From contig CM119270.1 of NCBI GenBank assembly GCA_051294375.1, positions 7,156,564 to 7,220,563 on the forward strand: 64,000 nucleotides of DNA, given 5' to 3'. Position numbers and translations under genes: made by a program. The notes below the pieces were generated by a model, which saw nothing but the letters and a program-made list of their open reading frames with translations, did not search any database and was not told where the DNA came from. Source of the stretch: Paraspadella gotoi (taxonomy: Eukaryota; Chaetognatha). Below, piece by piece: positions 37,304 through 48,130 of this stretch. The number at the start of each line of letters is the position of its first letter. Position 1 is the first letter of the stretch.

Positions 37304-37585
37304 CCGTATGTAACTTGCCTCGAGTATGCCCCAAGAATTTAAATTCGCTAAGAAATTTTTCTCTTTCCCCGGCTGTACCTGGCTACTTAGTATTTTCCAA
37401 AAACTTTTCTCTCCTCCCGGATGTCAATGATCATTCTTTATTTCCGGATGTAACTTGGCCATTGTATTAGACAAAAACTTCTCTGCCTCCCCGGATGTAT
37501 CTCGACCCTGTTATTTGCTAAGAGGTTTTCTCTCCCTCCGGATGAAACTCGTTGAAAGGCAATGACGTAATTCCATTTGCGTCGC
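37304..37585. repeat. ~47-bp minisatellite (CCGGATGTAACTTG…)
   Basis: CCGGATGTA-type starts occur at 37304, 37369, 37417, 37444, 37491 and 37538. Spacings are mostly 47-48 bp, with one longer unit (65) and one partial (27). Each unit ends in TTTTCTCTCNCTCC. Confidence 0.75.
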
Positions 37586-38055
37586 TTCGCATTTCGACTC
37601 AAATCGTCGTCTCACCCCAAAAAATGCCATCGCTTGTTACTGAAAAGTGCCATCTACTGAAAAAGATCCCTATCTGAATATTATTCAGTAAAAAAGATGG
37701 GTATTTTAAATAATAAAAATAAAAAATAACCAAAATAAACTGAATTCTGTGTTCATTAAAAAGCATGACTTTATTTTCACGCTTCTCGGCCATATTGTTT
37801 TTCTTTCTTTTTTTTCTTATTTTCTATAACATTTTTTTTCTTCAGTCCTAAAAAAATTTCAGTGCTTTGGCAGTTTGAATTAGACTGCTTTTTAAAAGAA
37901 TTTTGGCTTAGTAACTAATATTTGAAAGTAAAAAAAATGTTTAAATTGTTTAAAAAAATTCAAACAAAACAGAGAAAACAACAAATTCCATCGGATGACA
38001 TTAGGCGAAATTTCTGAATCGATTGAAAAAATTCAAAAAAGGAAACAAAACGAAA
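37586..38055. other. AT-rich DNA, no gene seen
   Basis: Mixed AT-rich sequence without repeats or a protein-like frame longer than 64 codons. Confidence 0.6.
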
Positions 38056-38063
38056 ACAAATTC

Positions 38064-39248
<1,185 letters not shown>

Positions 39249-39296
39249 NNNNNNNNNNNNNNNNNNNNNNNNNTGCATGCGGGTTATCTGCAACCT

Positions 39297-39326
39297 CTCA
39301 CTCTCTACTCTCTCTCTCTCTCTCTA

Positions 39327-39360
<34 letters not shown>

Positions 39361-39374
39361 CTTTCTCTCTTTTT

Positions 39375-39441
<67 letters not shown>

Positions 39442-39720
39442 TCTCTCTCCTCTCTCTCTCTCTCTCGTGATTTTAATTTGTCATTTCGTTTTTCTCTCTA
39501 TCAACATCTTTAATCGGATTTACCTTGGTGGAAAATAAAATCGAATGAGAATCTAACGACGACGACGATGACGACGACGACGAGCTACGAAGATGTCAAC
39601 AAGGGCCCAACGAGAAAAACAACGATAACAACAACAAAGATTTGACAACCTTAACCGGATAAAGAATGTTTTCCCTTTCTCCTCTCTCTCTCGTCTCTCT
39701 CTCTCTCATATTCTCTCTCT

Positions 39721-39772
<52 letters not shown>
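39297..39772. repeat. Two CT arrays flanking unique DNA
   Basis: CT arrays at 39297-39468 and 39676-39772, with a short (GAC)n at 39556-39582 between them. Confidence 0.93.
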
Positions 39773-39773
<1 letters not shown>

Positions 39774-40440
39774 CCTTCGCATCTGGAACAATTTAGCGAT
39801 TTCCTCACAAACAAGCCTCTCTATCAGGCTTTTCCTGTCTTTGTCTCTCGACTTTCTTCTCTCTTATTTTTTTCTTTTCTTTTTCATTTTTAACTTAAAT
39901 TTTTTACTTTCCTTTCTTTCTTTTTTAATATTTTCCCCAAAAATTTCTTTTATTTCATTGTTATTCATTTAAAATTTTTTTTTCTTTATTGTTCCGAAAT
40001 TTTTGTTATTCATTCGAAGGTTAGGATGGGTCGTTTCAACATAATTTTAAACACGGGTCGTCCGAGTTATGTGGCAAGGTGACGTTGAGGTTCTAAGATC
40101 GTGAGACTTGGTGTCATCACTTAAGGATCCGAGCGCAGGGAAGGCTAACGTTGGTCTTAATGATTAAGACTTGTTAATTTCTCAGTAGCATAATGTATAT
40201 ATACATTTTGTTGAGAACTTAAATTAAAACTATGGAGAATAAAGTTTAGATCAGGTTTATTCTTTTTGAGAAGTAAAAGCACAGACCTGAATTGAATCAG
40301 TTTACAATCAATAATAAGGGAAGGCATCAACATTAAAAAAAATAATAATTTATAGTGACATCTTGTGTTGAATTGGTGTGATCCTTGGGAGAAAGACCAA
40401 AGTCTTGATAATCATTAAAGGTTTAAGTAAGGATTTCGAA
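39773..40440. other. Intergenic or LTR-internal sequence, no coding frame
   Basis: 39850-40010 is T-rich. 40011-40440 is balanced sequence that may belong to the LTR of the adjacent minus-strand Gypsy element, whose outer edge could not be found. Confidence 0.4.
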
Positions 40441-40457
40441 GTTGAGTTTTGTAGTTG

Positions 40458-40532
40458 ACTGGGTTGCGGCCAGGTCGCTCGGTAAGGCATCCCAAGTCTT
40501 TGATCCCGGGTTCAACTCCGGGAGCGGATCGA
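40458..40532 (+). repeat. tRNA-like sequence (possible SINE head or tRNA pseudogene)
   Basis: GGTTCAACTCC at 40509-40519 matches the RNA polymerase III B box (GGTTCGANTCC) with one change. GGCCAGGTCGCTCGG about 40 bp upstream resembles a D arm and A box, and CCCGG…CCGGG forms a near-perfect T stem. No acceptor stem pairs properly and the anticodon stem is weak, so it is not a functional tRNA. A T-run follows at 40534-40540. It lies just inside the Gypsy LTR edge on the opposite strand. Confidence 0.4.
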
Positions 40533-40572
40533 ATTTTTTTATATAGAAATTAACTTTGATGAAGGTTGCTAC

Positions 40573-40590
40573 ACGCCCCCCTGTGAAATA
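40573..40590 (-). mobile_element. Gypsy polypurine tract and 3' LTR start
   Basis: On the minus strand the sequence reads CACAGGGGGGCG and then TGTAGCAACC, the typical polypurine tract followed by a TG-starting LTR. It lies ~750 bp downstream of the pol remnant, as expected. The LTR then extends towards lower coordinates; its far end and a second LTR were not found. Confidence 0.5.
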
Positions 40591-41280
40591 TATGGGTTAT
40601 AAATTATTAATATGTTGAACACTCTTTCTAAGTATGTTATAATATAAAACAAATATATACATTCGGGTATATACACAGTAATATAAACTATTGAATGATT
40701 TTAATTATACAAATTCTAAATCAAATATAACTCAATCAAGCACTCGTAACGTCAACAGTCGGTATTTGATGTGAGTATATACGGACGACAAAGGAAACTC
40801 AGACTCCGGCTTCGTTGACTAGAGCACAAGGATATTTCGTAGTCTATTTTCGATCTCCCTTTTCCTTTCTTTTCTTCGTTGTCTTCATTTTGGTGAGAAG
40901 CATTTCTCTAGCACAACAGCGTATAGTTGGTCCGATTGTGTTTCGTTGTTGTTGTTCTCGTTATACGTTGGCGCAGCTTTTGCTTTTTCGAAAATTCTCA
41001 CGCTTCAGTTTTGGAGACCTCACGTTTGGCTCATTATTCTTTCTTCGTCGTTGATGAGTTATTGATTGAGGTTGGAGATGGTGAGCCACGGTAGCCGGAG
41101 AAGGGGAAGATGGGAGGAAAAAGGCGTTGGGAAGGTGTTGAGTAGTCGAGTAGACAGGGGGTGTTGGGTGAAGAGGGGATGGGGGGAAGAGGAGGAGGAG
41201 AAGGGAAGAGGAGAGGAGGAGGAGGAGGAACGCAAGCGCGCGTCGAGTCATGGATCTTGTGTTCTCTTGTTGTTGGCGCC
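40591..41280 (-). mobile_element. Region between Gypsy pol and its polypurine tract
   Basis: 40591-40800 is AT-rich. 41060-41235 is a GGA/GAGG-rich stretch. Frames here (up to 129 codons) are low complexity (Pro/Ser-rich or Gly/Glu-rich). Assigned to the element by position only. Confidence 0.35.
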
Positions 41281-41284
41281 GGCG

Positions 41285-41530
41285 TTAGGTTATACGAGCA
41301 GCTGCGGCGCCTGGGCGTCGAGAGATAGAGACCGGTCCCTCCGATTCGATGACGATCCTCCAATGTCTCCTGACCGCCTGGCTCACCGTGCAATATTGAC
41401 GTTTTGTGCAGTGCTGGAATGTCGATTTCATAACTTGCAGGCCCGTTGCAACTGATAACGCGGAAAGGGCCCCTTCATATGGCGGATTAGTGGTGGAGCG
41501 CATAGAGAAACGCATTGACGACAGATTCCA
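41285..41530 (-). pseudogene. pol: Ty3/Gypsy pol, C-terminal end of integrase
   Basis: The minus strand encodes an NPPYEG motif followed, after a frame slip, by an ISCNG…EIDI-like stretch. This resembles the conserved C-terminal PPY-GPF-V region of many animal Gypsy integrases. It is broken by frame changes and is not functional. It lies directly downstream of the integrase core in the expected order. Confidence 0.5.
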
Positions 41531-41718
41531 AATTGGCCGGAAGATGGATGGTTGGTTGTCGTGGACGGAACGTTGACGTCGCGTTTAAACGCGGCCAACT
41601 TCACTCGTTGACTGGCTAATTGACGTTGACGTTGTAACAGCTGTAGAACTACACCGAGTTGAGTCTTCTCGAGCGCACGCACACTGCCGCCGGGGACGTT
41701 GACCATCCCATAACGATA

Positions 41719-42350
41719 CTAAATGCGGCCGCTGAGGCCGCCCGATATCTTCTTCACGTGTACGAATTTCGAAGTAATGTTAAGGAACTTCATATATATC
41801 GTCTCTGGCCAAACGCTCATGAGGATTCTTTCAGCCTTCGATGAAAACGTTCTATCTAGGCCGTTGGCCCTGTGGGGGTGAAGCGGTTGTTGGCTGATGC
41901 TTGATTCCCCATTGCCTGGCATAAGCTGTCTCCATAGTGCCGAATAAAATTGGGTTCCACGATCTGTGGTAATTACTGCTGGATTCGAGGAGCTTTCCAT
42001 TGTGGCTGAGGGCATCAAGACAGATATTAACAGCAGTAGTCCTTGATTGGTATTCGCAGTTGGCCCCCTTGAGAAGCGGTCTACTATGTAAGCAAATGTT
42101 TAATCCGTTTGAATTGGCATCTTTACTAGATCCCAGATTTATGTGTTGAGAACCTTAGAGTGGGAATATTTTATCTCCGGGCACATACAGTCGAGTACTT
42201 AGCTGGCGCGTGGCCAATCAATACAGTCTCTTGCCTTTGCTGTCCACTTCATTCAATACCTACGACGCTTTTGAGTATGAGATATTACGTGGCTAGAGAG
42301 AGACGCCTGGATGGCCGAGGCCGAGATGTATTACGTCGAAGATTTTAACG
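41719..42350 (-). pseudogene. pol: Ty3/Gypsy integrase core (decayed)
   Basis: In reading order the minus strand shows a zinc-binding-like HPGV segment near 42320, a VDRFSR segment near 42090, then ITTDRGTQFYSALWRQLM at about 41965, the signature of the second catalytic Asp region of Gypsy integrases. A HPHRANGLDRTF segment follows, where intact elements carry the HP-ANG-VER motif with the catalytic Glu. Several stops (about 42270, 42225, 42120) and frame slips interrupt it. DNA integration is the family role; this copy is dead. Confidence 0.85.
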
Positions 42351-42385
42351 CGCAAGAGAGGGCGAGAGCCGTTTGAAACATGCTG

Positions 42386-42850
42386 CTAGAAGCTGTTCGT
42401 AGACGACATAGATTTTTGAAAAGCAAACCCGGTTCTTGCATCCTCGGAATCTCTTGAATCGCGTCGAAGGGCGTTGCTCTCTCGCCATTGTTCGAAGTCA
42501 GAGGTTTGAGTGAGCATATATAAGGAGAGATACTTACCGCTACGATTCTGATTGATAGCACTCCTCAATGTTCTTCGGTTATCTCGGTGACTTGACGATT
42601 TTGGGTCGTTGAGTTGTTGAGATCCTCGCTCGTTTCGCGTTGTTGCGGGTGATGCGCGGTTGGCGGATTTCGATTGCTGTTGGCGGAGTTTGTTGATGAT
42701 ATGGCAGCTTGACGCCGATAAGGGTCCGCTATCATACATTTGCCTTTCCTTTTAAGTATCTGATATCGCGTGGTGAAGTTCTGGCGATCACCGACAGCTG
42801 GTAGGCTGGCGAGCAGTTTTCTGAGGTCCGATTTCTTTTTGATAGCCGGT
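42386..42850 (-). pseudogene. pol: Ty3/Gypsy RNase H to integrase linker
   Basis: The minus strand carries a remnant of the conserved FTT-I-YLKGK-N segment at about 42745-42785 that closes the RNase H domain, followed by a low-conservation linker of ~110 codons, broken in frame. Placed by order between RNase H and integrase. Confidence 0.55.
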
Positions 42851-42852
42851 TA

Positions 42853-43179
42853 TCAAGCATTTGGTGGGTCGTGTAGAATTTGTGAAATTCCTTCCTTCAA
42901 TCCATGCGAAATGGCGAACTGGCTCTGTAAGGCGCTGAATAATTCTCGTCGAAAGGCGGCAGAGTCTTTGATTTTTTTGCCAGGTTTCGCCGAGAAGAGC
43001 AAGCGGTTCCAACCCTTGGTCTCGTTTTTCGAGAGACCGCTCCTACCGCGTGATCCTGATGCATCGGTTTGTGAACGGCAGGGCGTGCGCCTGTTCGAGG
43101 GTGCATGCAAGAGTGCTGCTTGTATAAGTCCTTGTTTGATGATTTCAAACGCGTTCTCACACTCCGTTGTCCATTTCAA
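42853..43179 (-). pseudogene. pol: Ty3/Gypsy RNase H domain
   Basis: The frame begins KWTTECENAFEIIKQGL, matching the conserved W-ecq-AF--lK segment at the RT/RNase H junction, followed by QTDAS (first catalytic Asp) and FRRELFSALQSQF (the Glu helix). It degrades RNA in RNA/DNA hybrids in intact elements. One internal frame slip after TDAS is apparent. 108 codons is about the usual domain length. Confidence 0.85.
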
Positions 43180-43182
43180 CGC

Positions 43183-43505
43183 CTATGTGGTCTGTGAGCA
43201 ACCTTTAGAAAATCGGTCGATAATAAATTTCATCATTCCCAAGAAGCAGCTTGCAGTTCTTTGACGTAGTCGTCTCGTGTTGCTTGAAGAGTTTGTAGCT
43301 CTCTCGGAAGGGTCGAACTCCATTCTTGTCAAACCAAAAATCCGAGGAACTCCAGTGATTCCGCTGCACCAGCCAGACACTTCTTGGTGTTTGACCACCA
43401 AAACGTTGGCATCTAGAGTCTTGAAGACGTCGTTCGAGGTCTTGTACGTGTCCTCCGGTGGAAAGATGATGGCGACCAGTTATATTATCAAAATTACGAA
43501 AGTGT
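43183..43505 (-). pseudogene. pol: Ty3/Gypsy reverse transcriptase, palm/thumb end
   Basis: The minus strand holds the region just after the catalytic YxDD box. A segment near 43430-43475 resembles the eeH--hl--vf-rL stretch, then GVPRIFGLTRMEFDPSER corresponds to the conserved FLGH-v---Gi-p segment, then CFLGMMKFI to FLG-inYYR. The YxDD box itself is not intact. Homology stops at about 43505, where CT repeat begins, so the element lacks most of RT, protease, gag and the 5' LTR. Confidence 0.8.
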
Positions 43506-44139
43506 GAGGGATTTCTCCTCTCTCTCTCTCGCATCATTGAGAAGAAATTACTTTTCAAGTAAAAAAAGTTCTTGATCTCGCTCACAACATAAACATTTTT
43601 TTTCAAACATTTCTTAACAACGCCGGTTTTATTAATGAGGTTTTTGAAAAAAGAAACTCTCACTTTAAATAGAAATAAAATATTTCTTTGTCGCTTTTTA
43701 GTCATTAATCTAAAATAACGAATTCGTCGGAAACGTTGGCCTCGGACGTTTCACTTCGTTGTTTTTGTTGTTTACTATTCTACGTTAGTCACGAACATAA
43801 ATTAAAAAATCGAAAATTTTAATAAATATTATTTTGTAAAAAAAAAAATTAAACCGAATTTACGATTTCAAGTTCATTAGTATCATACATCCCAGAAAAA
43901 AAAGTCATGATATCTAAAAGTAACAATGATAACACCGTTAGAAAGCTGTCGCACGGTTTGCAACAGATAAAAGTGACCGAAGATTACACATAAATTACCT
44001 TAACTTTCCCGGCAATAACAACAACGACGAGGATGACAACAACAACAACAGCCTCGCGCTCCACTTTGGCGGCGCGGTGATTCTTGTTCTTCTTGTTTGC
44101 GTCGGAATCCATGAGAAGATTCACCCGTGAGCGATTTCG
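43506..44139. other. Intergenic DNA left of a gap
   Basis: AT-rich, with (CAA)n at 44018-44050. Nothing coding. The gap 44140-44306 lies next to a CT run at 44307-44322, suggesting that the missing sequence is microsatellite. Confidence 0.6.
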
Positions 44140-44489
44140 NNNNNNNNNNNNNNNNNNNNNNNNNNNNNNNNNNNNNNNNNNNNNNNNNNNNNNNNNNNNN
44201 NNNNNNNNNNNNNNNNNNNNNNNNNNNNNNNNNNNNNNNNNNNNNNNNNNNNNNNNNNNNNNNNNNNNNNNNNNNNNNNNNNNNNNNNNNNNNNNNNNNN
44301 NNNNNNTCTCTCTCTCTCTCTCATTATTCTCATCTCATCCACACACAAAAAAATCAGTCTTTGAAAATCGAACCCAGCCTTCGTTCCCCTCGAAATGTTA
44401 ATCCGAATCACACTCCCACATTTTATCCATTAAGAAGAAAGAAAAAAAAAGAGGCTAAAACTTTGATCGCGAAAAAAAAGAAGAAAAAA

Positions 44490-44800
44490 AAACATGGAGA
44501 GAAAAACGAGTATGAGATTTGATAGAAAAACATAGGTATGTAAGTAAAACATGGGAAGTAGAAATTGAAGAAGAAAACATGGGAGGCAGAACGAAAAACA
44601 TGATATGAAATAGGACTAGAAAAACCTCGAAAGATTAAGAAATAAGAAACAGAAAAACAGAAAAAGCGAAGAAATAGAGTCGGAAAAAAAAAACATGTCA
44701 TTAAGATTCGCAAAACAGAAACCTAAAAACATGGAAACATATAAGGCGAAACAAAAATAGAGATAAAAGAATAAAACCTGGAACAAAAAAAAAATGTTTN
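44490..44800. repeat. Degenerate minisatellite with AAAACATG core
   Basis: AAAACATG or a close variant recurs near 44489, 44529, 44546, 44575, 44596, 44691 and 44727, spaced about 20-40 bp in an A/G-rich background. The unit is too eroded to define. The gap 44800-44901 follows. Confidence 0.5.
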
Positions 44801-44901
44801 NNNNNNNNNNNNNNNNNNNNNNNNNNNNNNNNNNNNNNNNNNNNNNNNNNNNNNNNNNNNNNNNNNNNNNNNNNNNNNNNNNNNNNNNNNNNNNNNNNNN
44901 N

Positions 44902-45300
44902 AGTAGGGGTTGAGACACCTTTGCGTCATTAACTCCGAAGGGAACGCAATGACAGATAAACCTGGATGTCATTAAACTTTTTCGAGGCCGGAAGGGACAG
45001 ACTTTTCATTTGGCTGTAAGGAGACTTAATGAAATTCAGGGTTAGATCAACGTGAATGGTTTCTTGGTTTGTTATAAAGCATTTGTATGATAGAATTATC
45101 TATGTGTTTTAAAGTTATGTCAAATTTTGTTGCTTTTAGTGAAAACGCATGATGAAATAACTACTAACACTTATGACGATTAAAACTGTTTTTGTCATTA
45201 ACCTATTTTTTCTTTCAAACTCCAGACGCGTGTCAAAGTCAGTTCCTATGATTATTTTTTAATTTGTATTCATCTGTCAGACTCTTTTGGTTGTCAAGTC
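44902..45300. other. Intergenic DNA, no feature seen
   Basis: Ordinary AT-rich sequence with TGTCATTAA words at 44922, 44966 and 45195 but no defined repeat and no gene. Confidence 0.5.
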
Positions 45301-45328
45301 GGCATGGGAAATTCTGTGATCAACAAAA

Positions 45329-45365
45329 CTGCCGCCGCCGCCGCCACCGCCGCCGCCGCCGCCTT
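45329..45365. repeat. (CCG)n trinucleotide array
   Basis: Eleven GCC units with one ACC interruption. This is the most GC-rich spot in the surrounding 10 kb and lies at the edge of the promoter-like patch. Confidence 0.9.
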
Positions 45366-45507
45366 CACACTCGTTGATCCGCGTCCAGAAATTTCCATGA
45401 CAAAATGTTTTGCAGATCGGGCGAAAATGAAAAGCGGATTTTACCATACAGTGTGGCGGACAGCCAGTGGCTTTTGTTGACGCTAATTGGTCAAGACTAA
45501 ATTACAA

Positions 45508-45714
45508 ATGCTCCCATTGGACGAGACGAATAATCTCAATATACGCAAGGATCCTGTGATTGTCACGTCGCAAATCTCACAATTCACATTTCCCTGTTTC
45601 ACGTCTCCACCCAAAATGGCGGCCTTTCGTTTTCGTCTTCCAGAATTTCGTGTCTCTTCAGTCGTAAAGGGACGTGACGACACCAGGCGGCGCACGACTC
45701 GAAAGACGCTGTGA
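45508..45714 (+). CDS. Short open frame across an ATGGCGG start
   Basis: Open from ATG 45508 (MLPLDETNNLNIRKD) through a second ATG at 45615 in strong context (CCCAAAATGGCGG), which reads MAAFRFRLPEFRVSSVVKGR and continues to a stop at 45714. The composition is protein-like rather than repetitive. It ends where the 17-bp minisatellite starts. AAAATGGCGGCC also matches the YY1/Pho core, so the site may be regulatory rather than coding. No homology is recognised. Confidence 0.25.
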   Translation: MLPLDETNNLNIRKDPVIVTSQISQFTFPCFTSPPKMAAFRFRLPEFRVSSVVKGRDDTRRRTTRKTL

Positions 45715-46119
45715 CGCAAATGACGCCTTGATAGAAATGACGCCATGAGGTCGTTGAAGCGGTGGCATGAATGACGGTGTGACGCAATGACGCGTTGATT
45801 GAAATGACGCAAGGAGATTGTTGAAGAACTGATGTGAATGACGCTCTGATATAGTTGATGTTTTGATGGAAATAACACAGTGACACCGATCTAATAGTGA
45901 TGCGAATGACGCAGTGATGCCAATAATGCAGTGAAGAGATTAATGCTGTGACGCCAATGGAGTAGTGATGCCAATTATGGCGTGAAACCGATGGAGCGTT
46001 GACGCGATTGACGCAGTGACGACTGTGCCACATAATTCGAATGACGTAATGAAATCAATTACGCAGTGACGTGAATGACGCAGTGACGTAAAAGAACCAG
46101 TGACAGAAGCGATAGAAGT
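45713..46119. repeat. 17-bp minisatellite (GACGCNAATGACGCAGT), ~24 units
   Basis: Units run in almost perfect 17-bp register, for example GATGCGAATGACGCAGT, GATGCCAATAATGCAGT, GACGCCAATGGAGTAGT and GACGTGAATGACGCAGT. One 33-bp double unit and single 16- and 18-bp units are the only phase changes. TGACG, the CREB/ATF half-site, occurs in about half the units. 17 is not a multiple of 3, so the 144-codon minus frame across it (45599-46033) cycles through all phases and is not a gene. Confidence 0.9.
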
Positions 46120-46174
46120 GACGCCTCTCTTCTTTAGACCAGACGCCAGAACCCCAAACTGTCACGACTGATCT

Positions 46175-46196
46175 CGTCAACTCAAGATGGCGGGAA
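46175..46196 (+). promoter_or_regulatory. YY1-like motif CAAGATGGCGGGAAA
   Basis: CAAGATGGCGG is the classic YY1/Pho consensus core (GCCATNTTG on the other strand). It lies ~570 bp from the similar AAAATGGCGGCC at 45612, with the TGACG minisatellite between them. Binding is inference. Confidence 0.3.
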
Positions 46197-46205
46197 ACCT
46201 GGGGG

Positions 46206-46273
46206 GGCAGAGAGAGAGATGGCAATGGAGAGTGAGAGAGGAGGGAGGGAGAGAGAAAGCGAGGAGAGAGAGA

Positions 46274-46332
<59 letters not shown>

Positions 46333-46338
46333 AGAGAA

Positions 46339-46378
<40 letters not shown>

Positions 46379-46466
46379 AAGGTAGAGAGAAAAGTGAGAG
46401 AGAAAGAAATGAAAAAATATATAGTTGGGGTTGAAAGCTATAATGAACAGCAACAAAAAATGAAAA

Positions 46467-46498
<32 letters not shown>

Positions 46499-46796
46499 AA
46501 AGAAAGAAAAAAGAAAAGAAAAGAAAGAAAGAAAGAGAAAGAAAAGAAAGTAAAGAAAGAAAGAAGAAAGAAAGAAAAGAAAGAAAGAACAGACAGGCTC
46601 CACTCAATCGTTGAGTCCGTGATAAACAGTTTTCTCTCGAACATGGTTCCTCTCTCTGTCTCTCTCGGCCTGCTTAAGCTATCTTCTCTCTTTCTTCCTC
46701 TCTTATCTCTCTCATCTCTCTCTCCTCTCTGCTTCTCTCTCTCTCTCTCTCTCTCTCTCCTGCATCTCTCTACTCTCCTCTCTCTCTCTCTCTCCA
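46206..46796. repeat. GA, GAAA and CT arrays in series
   Basis: GA array 46206-46370, GAAA array 46465-46588, CT array 46640-46795. Two frames of 180-224 codons across this region are Arg-Glu/Lys or Ser-Leu repeat and are rejected as genes. Confidence 0.93.
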
Positions 46797-46859
46797 CACA
46801 AGACACCCTCATTCATTCACATGCGGACGGATCAAACAAAAAAAAATCTTGTTTAACCT

Positions 46860-47640
46860 GAATTTAATCCAACGCAACAAAAACTCGACACCTGAAAAAC
46901 AAAACGTCAAAAAGCCATATCGCTTCGCAAACTCCTCTTCCTCCTCCTCCCCCTCCTGTTCTTCATTCTTCTCCTCCTCACCATATTAGAGCTAAAACCC
47001 TGTTTTTGAGAGTGTGATCGACTACCTCCCAACTGGGCGATGGGCGATATCAATGACTGATGATTCCACCCTCCTCATTTGGTATTAAATACCTCCTTAA
47101 CTTTTGAAGGCATCCTTTCCCTCCTCCTCCTCCTACTCCTCCCCTACTCCTCCTCTTTATGAATTCACAGGGATTTCAAATAATAAATTCATATACTGCA
47201 GATAAGGAAGATGATCTTCTTTAGGTGAATCCATAGATGTATTCAATGTGAGAGAAAGAAAAGATTTGATCTCTGTATGAGTAAACAATGTCGCAAAGCT
47301 TCCGCTACCCAACTGATAAGTCCTTAGTGAGCAATAAGTAAATCTCTTTCACAATGAAATTCATATCCTCAAAATCATATTCGAAATCAGATTTCTAGAA
47401 TATTTAAAACTGAATGAATTCATTGCAGAGGTGAAGAGTATAAAAAAAAATACTTACCTAGTAAGGAGAAATTTAGTAAAAGTAGAAAAATCTTTAATCG
47501 CCAATAATTGAGAAGTATTCAGGTGAATGAGTGAGTGAAAAAATATTTTAATACGTTTCCGTTATTGAAGACGTGAATCCTTATATGTAAATTCCTGAAT
47601 ATTTTTTCCCTGAATCTAAATTATGAGTTGTCTTCTTTTC
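46860..47640. other. Intergenic DNA with CTCCTC runs
   Basis: (CTC)n at 46932-46960 and 47120-47155; otherwise AT-rich. No coding frame seen. Confidence 0.6.
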
Positions 47641-48130
47641 TTTGTGAATACTAGAGTGTGAATCATAAGAATGAATTCATTTCATTTCGGTTGTAAAAGT
47701 TTTCAATTATTAAGTAGTTGTATTCTTTGGAATACTTAGTGTAGGGAATTCTGAGTTAGAATCATAAGAATGAATTCATTCATTTCGGTTTAAATGTGCC
47801 TTTTTTAAAGTTTTTATTATTAAGTAGTCATTATTCTTTGTGAATACTTAGAGTGTTGAATTCAAAAGAGATGAAAAATTCATTTCATTTCGGTTTTAAA
47901 AAGTTTCATTGATTAAGTTGTTGTTATTCTGTGTGAACTACTTAGTGGTATGATTCATGAGTAGAAATTCATAAGAATGAATTCATTTCATTGTCGGTTT
48001 AATGTGCCATTTTTTAAAGTTTTTATTATTAAGTAGTCATTATTCTTGTGAATACTTAGTGTGTGAATTTCAATGAGTAGAAATTCTTGAGAATGAATTC
48101 ATTTCAATTTCAAGTTTTAAATGTGCCTGA
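47640..48130. repeat. ~104-bp tandem satellite, ~4.5 copies
   Basis: GAATTCATTTCATTTCGG (or a close variant) recurs at 47673, 47772, 47877, 47979 and 48095, i.e. every 99-116 bp. Shared internal words are TTATTAAGTAGT(C)ATTATTC, GTGAATACTTAGTGTGTGAATT and ATAAGAATGAATTC. Divergence is moderate. No reading frame is conserved. Confidence 0.85.

Noticed and set aside
40458-40532. Functional tRNA gene
   Set aside because: The T arm and B box are good but there is no acceptor stem and the anticodon stem is poor.
45599-46033. 144-codon minus frame with 17-residue internal repeats
   Set aside because: The repeats are a by-product of the 17-bp minisatellite (3 x 17 bp = 17 codons).
46187-46861. 224-codon plus-strand frame starting ATGGCGGG
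   Set aside because: After the first few codons it is Arg-Glu and Lys-Glu repeat from GA/GAAA microsatellites, then Ser-Leu from CT.
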